A DNA stretch of 64,000 bases from Desulfomicrobium sp. UBA5193. GTDB lineage: Bacteria; Desulfobacterota; Desulfovibrionia; Desulfovibrionales; Desulfomicrobiaceae. Positions 57,458-64,000 of this stretch are shown here, one piece after another (within the stretch, counting starts at the first letter, position 1; the number at the start of each line of letters is the position of its first letter). A program made the translations under genes and the position numbers. Under the pieces are notes generated by a model. That model did not search any database. It saw nothing but the letters and a program-made list of their open reading frames with translations, and was not told the origin of the DNA. The stretch is from positions 310,001 to 374,000 of the forward strand of contig DHWB01000004.1 of NCBI GenBank assembly GCA_002412965.1. Direction: 5' to 3'.

Positions 57458-58837
57458 TCAAAGACCGTATTTTTGCATCTTGCGATAAAAGGTCCGGCGA
57501 GGGATTCCCGACAGGCGGCAGGCCTCGCTGACGTTGCCTCCTGCGTTCTTGAGGTAGCGCTCCATCTCCTTGCGCTCGAAGGTGGCCATGACGCGGTCCT
57601 TTGAGGAGATGAAGGCCTGGACGCATTCCCCGTCGCCGTCGGTGCACGGGAATGACGGATGTGATGTTGTTATCCGGGCTTCCTGGGGCGCATTGACCTG
57701 CTGGGGCAGATCCTTGGGGCGGACCCAGGAGTCCTGAGCCAGAATGACCGCACGTTCCATGACATTGGACAGCTCCCGGATGTTGCCGGGCCACGCGTAG
57801 GCTCCAAGGCAGGCCATGGCCTCGTCGCTGATGCCTTCCATCTTCTTGTTCAGCTTGGCCTCGGCACGGGTCAGGAAATGGTAGGCGAGGTAGGGAATGT
57901 CCTCCCGTCGTTCCCGCAGGGGGCAAAGACGGATGGTGAAGGTGTTGAAACGGTAGTAAAGGTCGCGGCGGAAGCTGTTTTCTTCCGTGGCCTGCTCCAT
58001 ATCCCGATTGGTCGCGGCGATAACCCGGACCCTGACATTCTTGATCTGCGTCGACCCCACCCTGCGCACTTCGCCCGTTTGCAGAAATCGCAGCAGCTTG
58101 GACTGCAGCTCCAGGGGCATGTCTCCGATCTCATCCAGAAACAGGGTGCCGCCGTCGGCCTCTTCCAACAGGCCCTTGCGGTCCTCGTCTGCGCCGGTGA
58201 AGGCTCCCTTGCGGTAGCCGAACAGTTCGCTCTCCATGAGCGTTCCGGTCAGGGCGGTGCAGTTGACCGCGATGAAGGGTTTGGACTTGAGCAGGCTGTG
58301 CTGATGGATGCTCCTGGCCACCAGGTCTTTTCCCGTGCCGGTCTCGCCCAGGAGCAGCACCGGAGTAGGTGTGGGCGCGACCTTACGCACCAGCTGTTTG
58401 ACCTCTTCTATGTGTCCGGATTTTCCGATCAGTTCATCGGCAGTATGCACCCATTGGCCATAGGAGTGCTTAACAGTATGGAACTTGTCACGATATTCGA
58501 TGGATTTGTTCAGGGCTCCGGTGGCCCGTCGCAGCAGGCTCAGGCCACTGCCATGGACCAGCGTCATGGATTTGGGCAGGCGCGCCAGGTCATCCTTGCG
58601 GATTGCCTGGAGGTCATAGGCCAGGAGTGTCTGGATGGAGGGCAGGTCCTTGCAGTCATGCAGGTTGACGTAAATTGGTAATTTCAGGCTCCTGGCCAGG
58701 GACAAACCTTGGGGATCGGGCCGAGCGTCCAGAATGCCGACCACTTCCACACCAGGAAGAACGTTCAGGCTCTTCAGGAACAATCCCAGTCTGCGGGCCG
58801 GACCGGCCACCAATATCCGCATCGTGTTGCGCTTCAT
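57458..58837 (-). CDS. Sigma-54-dependent activator of the cbb cluster
   Basis: A 459-residue bacterial enhancer-binding protein. AAA+ domain: Walker A GETGTGKD (164-171), sigma-54 contact loop GAFTGA (211-216), Walker B GTLFLDEIGDM, sensor WPGNIRELSN. A Fis-type helix-turn-helix closes the protein (GGNVSEACRLSGIPRRTFYRKM). The N-terminal ~110 residues are neither receiver, GAF nor PAS: RILVAGPARRLGLFLKSL, PGVEVVGILDARPD, then ARSLKLPIYVNLHD, a pattern like the Rossmann domain of Gfo/Idh oxidoreductases. It could sense a dinucleotide (inference). ATG 58837 follows AGGAGGTGAGC. It lies inside the cluster, between rpe and glpX. Confidence 0.92.
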   Translation of the reverse strand: MKRNTMRILVAGPARRLGLFLKSLNVLPGVEVVGILDARPDPQGLSLARSLKLPIYVNLHDCKDLPSIQTLLAYDLQAIRKDDLARLPKSMTLVHGSGLSLLRRATGALNKSIEYRDKFHTVKHSYGQWVHTADELIGKSGHIEEVKQLVRKVAPTPTPVLLLGETGTGKDLVARSIHQHSLLKSKPFIAVNCTALTGTLMESELFGYRKGAFTGADEDRKGLLEEADGGTLFLDEIGDMPLELQSKLLRFLQTGEVRRVGSTQIKNVRVRVIAATNRDMEQATEENSFRRDLYYRFNTFTIRLCPLRERREDIPYLAYHFLTRAEAKLNKKMEGISDEAMACLGAYAWPGNIRELSNVMERAVILAQDSWVRPKDLPQQVNAPQEARITTSHPSFPCTDGDGECVQAFISSKDRVMATFERKEMERYLKNAGGNVSEACRLSGIPRRTFYRKMQKYGL

Positions 58838-59030
58838 GCTCACCTCCTAACGTGGTCTGGACGGGGCGCGCATCAATTATTCAACAAGCGGTTAGCGTCT
58901 GTGGGCAAGCGGCCAGACGGGTCATGAGGTGGACGGGGAAGATGCCGCGAGACGCACACCACCCGTTAAACCTCTCATTCGCCCCGCTGGCCGTAGCATA
59001 AGACCTTGCGCGCTGTGATATCCGGTTTTT

Positions 59031-59711
59031 TCAGGTTCTGGATGACCAGGCGCTGCGAAACGCCGCATGTCGTTCCGTATAGGGTGGATTATCGAAAAAG
59101 GACGAACCGGAAACCAGAACCGAAGCCCCGGCCTGGACCAACTCCCGGGCGTTATCAGGCGTCACTCCACCGTCAACCTGAATGATGGTTTTGGAGCCGC
59201 TGTTCTCGATCATGGATCGCAGGCTTCTGATTTTGTCCAGGGAAAAGGGGATGAAGCGTTGGCCGCCAAAGCCTGGATTGACACTCATGATCAGGACCAT
59301 GAACAGTTGCGGGAGCAGATGCTCGATGCTTGACAGTGGGGTGTGCGGATTGAGGGCTACGGCCGGTTTCGCACCCAGGCGGCTGATCTCGCTGACGGTT
59401 CTGTGCAGGTGAGTGCAGGCCTCGACATGCACGCAGAGCAGATCCGCCCCGGCGCTGATGCAGGGTTCAAGATAGGAGTCCGCATTTTCAATCATGAGGT
59501 GCACGTCAAAAAACAGGGACGTGGCCTCGCGGCAGGCCTTGATGACCGGAGGACCGAAGGTGATGTTGGGAACGAAGTGGCCATCCATGACGTCCCAATG
59601 CACCCATGACAATCCGGCCCTTTCCAGAGCTACCAGCTCGTCATGAAGTCTGCTGAAATCACACGACAAAAGCGATGGGGACAAAATAGGAGAAGTGATA
59701 TCCTCGTGCAT
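59031..59711 (-). CDS. cbbE: Ribulose-5-phosphate 3-epimerase
   Basis: A 226-residue TIM-barrel epimerase converting xylulose-5-P to ribulose-5-P for PRK. Motifs: SPSLLSCDFSRL, HWDVMDGHFVPNITFGP (catalytic Asp and metal His), DVHLMIENAD, MSVNPGFGGQRF, QVDGGVTPDNA. I chose the ATG at 59711 because GAGG stands 6 bp upstream; an ATG at 59732 has no site. It lies 43 bp after GAPDH. Confidence 0.93.
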   Translation of the reverse strand: MHEDITSPILSPSLLSCDFSRLHDELVALERAGLSWVHWDVMDGHFVPNITFGPPVIKACREATSLFFDVHLMIENADSYLEPCISAGADLLCVHVEACTHLHRTVSEISRLGAKPAVALNPHTPLSSIEHLLPQLFMVLIMSVNPGFGGQRFIPFSLDKIRSLRSMIENSGSKTIIQVDGGVTPDNARELVQAGASVLVSGSSFFDNPPYTERHAAFRSAWSSRT

Positions 59712-59754
59712 ATGGTACCTCATGTGATTCATGTCACAGCGTTGTGGTGATGTA

Positions 59755-60741
59755 TCAACCCATGGATCTGGCCACCATTCGTGTCAGTCGCACCAGCTGG
59801 TTGGTGAAGCTGGCCTCGTTGTCATACCAGATGACGGTTTTAGCCAGATTGCCGTCCAGGACCGAGGTGCACATACCGTCCACTACCCCGCCGTGGCTCG
59901 AACCCAGATAGTCCACGGAGACCAGGGGTTCGTCCGAAAAGCCCAGGCTCTCACCTGCGGCGGCGCGCAATACATCGTTGATGGCGTTAACCGTGGCCGG
60001 CCGCTCCAAGTCACAGGTCAGATCGACCAGAGACACGTTGGCCGTGGGCACGCGCACGGCCATGCCGTCGAGTTTGCCGGCAAGTTCCGGAATGACCAGG
60101 GCCACGGCTCGGGCCGCGCCTGTGGTTGTGGGAATCATGGACAGGCAGGCGGCGCGGGCCCGTCGGGGGTCCTTGTGCGACCCGTCCAGAATGCGCTGGC
60201 TCATGGTGTAGGAATGAATGGTGGTCATCAGGCCACGCCGAATGCCGAAGGTGTCATGAAGCACACGGGCCACGGGGGCCAGGCAGTTGGTGGTGCAGGA
60301 CGCTGCCGATATCACCTGGTGTTGTGCCGGGTCGTAGGACTTCTCGTTGACGCCCATGACAATGGTCGCGTCGGCATCTTTGCCCGGTGCGCTGAGGACG
60401 ACCTTGCGCGCTCCACAGCCCAGGTGCCGGGCGGCCTGAGCCCGCTCGGTGAACTTGCCGGTGCTCTCCACCACCAAGTTGATGCCCATTTCTCCCCAGC
60501 GCCAAGCGTCGGGAGCATTCCGGGTTATGGCGACATGTCGTCCGTTGACGATAATTCCTGCCTCATCGAAACGGATATCCCCCGGAAAGGTGCGATGCAC
60601 GGAATCGTATTTCAGAAGCCGCGCCAGTTCCTCATTGCCGGCACGGGCGTTGATGGCTGCGATTTCCAGTTCGGGGTCGTCCGCCAAAAGACGGGTCATG
60701 TATCTGCCTATACGGCCAAATCCGTTGATGCCGATTTTCAT
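59755..60741 (-). CDS. cbbG: Glyceraldehyde-3-phosphate dehydrogenase
   Basis: A 328-residue GAPDH. Rossmann motif INGFGRIGR (5-13), catalytic Cys149 in SAASCTTNCLAP and His in MTTIHSYTMSQ are present. At the end of the second beta strand NAD enzymes have Asn-Asp; here it is Asn-Ala-Arg (INARAG), so the Asp that rejects NADP is missing and an Arg is close by. This favours use of NADPH, as in photosynthetic-type reduction of 1,3-bisphosphoglycerate (inference). GGAAGGAA precedes the ATG. Confidence 0.94.
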   Translation of the reverse strand: MKIGINGFGRIGRYMTRLLADDPELEIAAINARAGNEELARLLKYDSVHRTFPGDIRFDEAGIIVNGRHVAITRNAPDAWRWGEMGINLVVESTGKFTERAQAARHLGCGARKVVLSAPGKDADATIVMGVNEKSYDPAQHQVISAASCTTNCLAPVARVLHDTFGIRRGLMTTIHSYTMSQRILDGSHKDPRRARAACLSMIPTTTGAARAVALVIPELAGKLDGMAVRVPTANVSLVDLTCDLERPATVNAINDVLRAAAGESLGFSDEPLVSVDYLGSSHGGVVDGMCTSVLDGNLAKTVIWYDNEASFTNQLVRLTRMVARSMG

Positions 60742-60771
60742 GATCGTGAATTCCTTCCGGGGTTGATGTTT

Positions 60772-61830
60772 TCAGGCCGATGCGTTTGTGTTCCGGCTGT
60801 AGCGTTCGGCCATGGTCTCCAGATCAAGTGGCTTGATCGTGTGGGCCCAGCCGGCCGAACCAAAGGCCATGTAGCGGTCGCGGCAAACTTCCTTCATGGC
60901 TTTGGAGGCCGCGGCCAGAAATTTCCGGGGATCGAAATCCGAGGGATTGCGCGCCAGATGCTGACGGACTGCGCCGGTCGCGGCCAAGCGCAGATCGGTG
61001 TCGATGTTGACCTTGCGCACGCCGTGCCGGATGCCTTCCTGAATTTCGCGGATCGGCACGCCGTAGGTTTCGGGCAGCTTGCCCCCGTTCTCGTTGATGA
61101 CCCGCATCCAGTCCTGGGGCACGCTCGATGATCCGTGCATGACCAGATGGGTGTTCGGCAATCGAACATGGACGGCTTTGATGCGGTCCATGGCGAGGAC
61201 CTTTCCAGTAGGCGGCGTGGAGAATTTGTACGCCCCGTGGCTGGTTCCGATGGCGATGGCCAAGGCGTCCACCCCGGTTTTGGCCACGAAGTCTGCGGCT
61301 TCCTCCGGATCGGTCAGCATTTGTTCGCGGGTCAGGCGTCCCTCGGCGCCGCTGCCATCCTCCTTGCCGGCCACTCCGGTTTCAAGGGAGCCAAGCACTC
61401 CGAGTTCGCCTTCTACGGACACGCCACAGGAATGGGCCATTTCCACGACCTGCCGCGTGACCCGGACGTTGTAATCGTAATCCGAGGGCGTCTTTGCGTC
61501 GGCCAGGAGCGAACCGTCCATCATCACGGAAGTGAACCCGGACTGGATTGACTGGGCGCACACGCCCGGAGTGGCGCCGTGGTCCTGGTGCAGGCACACC
61601 GGCGAGGCGGGCCATTCCTCCAGGGCTGCGGCCACGAGGTGGCGCAGAAAGTGCGGGCCTGCGTATTTCCGGGCCCCGGCGGAACTCTGCATGATGACAG
61701 GGCTTTCGGTTTCATGAGCGGCCGCCATGACTGCACGAACCTGCTCCATGTTGTTGACGTTGAACGCGGGCACGCAATATTTGTTTTGCGCCGCGTGGTC
61801 CAAAAGTTGTCGCAGACTGATCAAAGGCAT
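60772..61830 (-). CDS. cbbA: Class II fructose-bisphosphate aldolase
   Basis: A 352-residue zinc-dependent aldolase. Motifs: [28 protein letters not shown] (zinc His and catalytic Asp), [34 protein letters not shown] and NIDTDLRLA. The CbbA/long class II type often also handles sedoheptulose-1,7-bisphosphate. ATG 61830 follows CCGGAGGA; a start 17 codons upstream is less likely. Between transketolase (101 bp) and GAPDH (30 bp). Confidence 0.94.
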   Translation of the reverse strand: MPLISLRQLLDHAAQNKYCVPAFNVNNMEQVRAVMAAAHETESPVIMQSSAGARKYAGPHFLRHLVAAALEEWPASPVCLHQDHGATPGVCAQSIQSGFTSVMMDGSLLADAKTPSDYDYNVRVTRQVVEMAHSCGVSVEGELGVLGSLETGVAGKEDGSGAEGRLTREQMLTDPEEAADFVAKTGVDALAIAIGTSHGAYKFSTPPTGKVLAMDRIKAVHVRLPNTHLVMHGSSSVPQDWMRVINENGGKLPETYGVPIREIQEGIRHGVRKVNIDTDLRLAATGAVRQHLARNPSDFDPRKFLAAASKAMKEVCRDRYMAFGSAGWAHTIKPLDLETMAERYSRNTNASA

Positions 61831-61931
61831 GGATTCCTCCGGAGCGTCGAATGTTTCGTCCCGCCGCAAGTTTATCGTCAACAGTGACGTGATGTGACCC
61901 TCGCGGCCGGCGTGAAGGTCACGGGACAGGC

Positions 61932-63977
61932 TCAGCCCTTACATACGAGCATCTGAGCCAGACGGTTGCGAATCTTGTCCTGCCGCAATAGGAGTTCCAG
62001 GATCTTTGAGGTCAGGGCTTGCGGTGTGAATCCAAAATATCGCCACAAGGCTTCGCCTGACCCGGATTCACCAAATCCGGTCATTCCGCAGACCAGACCG
62101 TCCCGCCCGACAATTTGCCACCAGCCGTCCATGACTCCGGCCTCTACGGCCACGCGCAGGCTCAGTTCCGGCAGCACGGTACTGCGGTAAAGAGGGTCTT
62201 GCATCTCGAACAGGCTAATACACGGCATGGAGACGACGCGCGCCCGGCGCCCGAGGGATTCCAGTAGATCGGCGGTGTCTATGGCCAGTTGCACCTCCGA
62301 TCCGGTGGCGATGAGGACCACTTCGGGATTGTTGGCTTCTCCGCGCAGAATGTAACCGCCCCGTTCAATGTTGTTGGTCTGACTCAGGGTCCGCTTCTGG
62401 GGTTTGAGATTTTGTCTGGAAAGGATCAGGCTGGTGGGTCCTTTGGTCCTAGTCAGAGCATGTTTCCAGGCCACCGCCGTTTCCGTGGCATCGCACGGGC
62501 GCCACACGGACATGCCCGGAATGAGCCGCAGGCTGGCCACATGCTCAACAGGTTGGTGCGTCGGTCCGTCCTCGCCCACGCCGATAGAATCGTGGGTCAG
62601 CACATAGATGGTGCGCAGTTCCATGAGCGCGGCCATGCGCATAGCGTTGCGCGCATAGTCGGAAAATACCAGGAACGTGCCGCCAAAGGGAATGAAACCG
62701 CCGTGCAGGGCCAAGCCGTTCATGATGGCGGCCATGCCAAATTCGCGCACGCCGTATGACAGGTAATTCCCGTCCAGCGTGCCCGGAGACAGACGCGTGC
62801 AGCCTTTCCAGTTGGTCAGGTTGGAGCTGGTCAGGTCCGCCGAGCCTCCGAACATGGAAGGAATCAGCGGGGCGAAAACATTTAAGGCGTTTTGCGAGGC
62901 TTTGCGCGTGGCCACATTTTGTGCCTCGGCTTGCTGCGCGTTGATGAACCGGTCCGCTTGCGTCTCGAAGGATTTGGGCAGATCGCCCTGCATGACCATG
63001 CGGAACTCTTCGGCCAAGTCTGGGTACTCGGCCTCATAGGCGACAAAGGACTGCTTCCAGGCGTGCTGGGCGGCCTGCCCGCGTTCCCGGGCATTCCATT
63101 TCCTGGCCACGTCCTCCGGAATGAAAAAAGGGGGATGGGGCCAATCAAGCTCAACCCTGGCCAGATCGATCTCGACACAGCCCAGAGGCGCGCCGTGACA
63201 GTCGTGGGACCCGCATACGTTGGGTGCGCCATAACCGATGACCGTTCGGCAGCAGATCAGACTCGGTTTCGCCTCGATGCTTGCGGCCTCGTGGAGCGCC
63301 GCGGCCACGGCGTCGGCGTTGTGACCGTCCACATTTCTGACTACATGCCAGCCACAGGCCTCGAAACGAGTGGGAACGTCCTCGGCGAACCAGTTGCCAA
63401 CATGACCGTCAATGGAGATGCCGTTGTCATCCCACAGCACGGTCAATTTGCCCAATCCCAGGGTGCCGGCCAGGGAGCAGGCCTCCTGGCTCACTCCTTC
63501 CATGAGACAGCCGTCTCCGCACAGCGCGTAGGTTCGGTGATCGACAATCCTGTGTCCAGGGCAGTTGTAACGGGCTGAGAGAACCTGTTCGGCCAGGGCC
63601 ATGCCGACGGCGTTGGCCAATCCCTGGCCCAAGGGACCGGTGGTGGTCTCCACGCCAGGAGTAAGCCCGCGTTCCGGATGCCCCGGGGTTTTGGAGTGCA
63701 GTTTTCTGAACTGCTTCAGGTCATCCAGGGTCAGGTCATATCCGCTCAGATGCAGGCAGGCATACAGGAGCATGGAGGCATGCCCGTTGGAGAGAACAAA
63801 GCGGTCTCGGTCCCACCAGGTGGGGTCGGCCGGGTTATGTTTCAGGAAATCGTTCCACAAGACTTCGGCCATGTCGGCCATGCCGAGGGGCGCACCCGGA
63901 TGACCGGAATTTGCGAGTTGAACAGCATCCATGCTCAGGGCACGGATGGCGTTGGCGAGATGCTTGCGGCTGATCAT
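61932..63977 (-). CDS. cbbT: Transketolase
   Basis: A 681-residue full-length thiamine-diphosphate enzyme moving two-carbon units in the regenerative phase. Motifs: [48 protein letters not shown], the ThDP motif GDGCLMEG ... [10 protein letters not shown], and [28 protein letters not shown] lies just before the ATG at 63977, only 23 bp from the window edge, so the operon promoter or further cbb genes may lie outside. Confidence 0.96.
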   Translation of the reverse strand: MISRKHLANAIRALSMDAVQLANSGHPGAPLGMADMAEVLWNDFLKHNPADPTWWDRDRFVLSNGHASMLLYACLHLSGYDLTLDDLKQFRKLHSKTPGHPERGLTPGVETTTGPLGQGLANAVGMALAEQVLSARYNCPGHRIVDHRTYALCGDGCLMEGVSQEACSLAGTLGLGKLTVLWDDNGISIDGHVGNWFAEDVPTRFEACGWHVVRNVDGHNADAVAAALHEAASIEAKPSLICCRTVIGYGAPNVCGSHDCHGAPLGCVEIDLARVELDWPHPPFFIPEDVARKWNARERGQAAQHAWKQSFVAYEAEYPDLAEEFRMVMQGDLPKSFETQADRFINAQQAEAQNVATRKASQNALNVFAPLIPSMFGGSADLTSSNLTNWKGCTRLSPGTLDGNYLSYGVREFGMAAIMNGLALHGGFIPFGGTFLVFSDYARNAMRMAALMELRTIYVLTHDSIGVGEDGPTHQPVEHVASLRLIPGMSVWRPCDATETAVAWKHALTRTKGPTSLILSRQNLKPQKRTLSQTNNIERGGYILRGEANNPEVVLIATGSEVQLAIDTADLLESLGRRARVVSMPCISLFEMQDPLYRSTVLPELSLRVAVEAGVMDGWWQIVGRDGLVCGMTGFGESGSGEALWRYFGFTPQALTSKILELLLRQDKIRNRLAQMLVCKG

Positions 63978-64000
63978 GACCTTCCTCCATGTTGGTGAGA

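Noticed and set aside
59731..61131. 466-codon plus-strand frame across GAPDH and aldolase
   Set aside because: GC-rich antisense shadow; both minus-strand genes have full catalytic motifs.

Overview
The window looks like a chromosome segment of a GC-rich deltaproteobacterium (Desulfobacterota, most likely Desulfovibrionales). This is inferred from gene style and content: multi-PAS kinases, a PA2778/PA2779-type lipoprotein cluster, a MucR-type zinc-finger relic and ISL3 remnants. No rRNA or complete tRNA is present, so the assignment is not proven.

Layout. 1-26 kb is mostly ordinary chromosome: a hybrid sensor kinase (cut by the left edge), a membrane-bound multi-PAS kinase with a stand-alone receiver and a periplasmic solute-binding protein, SelO, a NERD membrane protein, an AmiS/UreI-like channel, a C39-peptidase/TPR lipoprotein cluster, a frameshifted chemoreceptor, an OmpA-like protein, a 927-aa secreted protein of unknown function, and a sulfatase / outer-membrane barrel / TetR operon. 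21-47 kb is an accretion zone. It holds ISL3 remnants, a decayed phage primase, a methylase C-terminal relic, repeated fragments of a tRNA 3' end with its terminator, three copies of a ~180-bp repeat, an almost duplicated ~2-kb Fic unit, an ATPase plus a larger Fic protein, an FAH hydrolase/metallo-hydrolase pair and a RelB/RelE module. It ends with an IetAS-like protease/ATPase pair next to an oriT-like palindrome, a relaxosome protein and a MOBP relaxase, which suggests an integrated mobilizable element or plasmid. 47-52 kb is a five-gene ABC importer of the nickel/peptide family.

52.9-64 kb is one leftward cluster that encodes nearly all of the Calvin-Benson-Bassham cycle: transketolase, class II aldolase, GAPDH, ribulose-phosphate epimerase, a sigma-54 activator, class II fructose-bisphosphatase (GlpX), phosphoribulokinase, form II RubisCO and CbbY. 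PRK makes RuBP, RubisCO carboxylates it, GAPDH, aldolase, GlpX, transketolase and epimerase regenerate ribulose-5-P, and CbbY clears an inhibitory by-product. A candidate sigma-54 promoter and two identical-type dyads 35 bp apart lie upstream of glpX, next to the activator gene. The activator has an N-terminal region resembling a dinucleotide-binding fold, so it may tie expression of the cycle to redox state. This cluster and its control region are the strongest candidates for a little-described system here.
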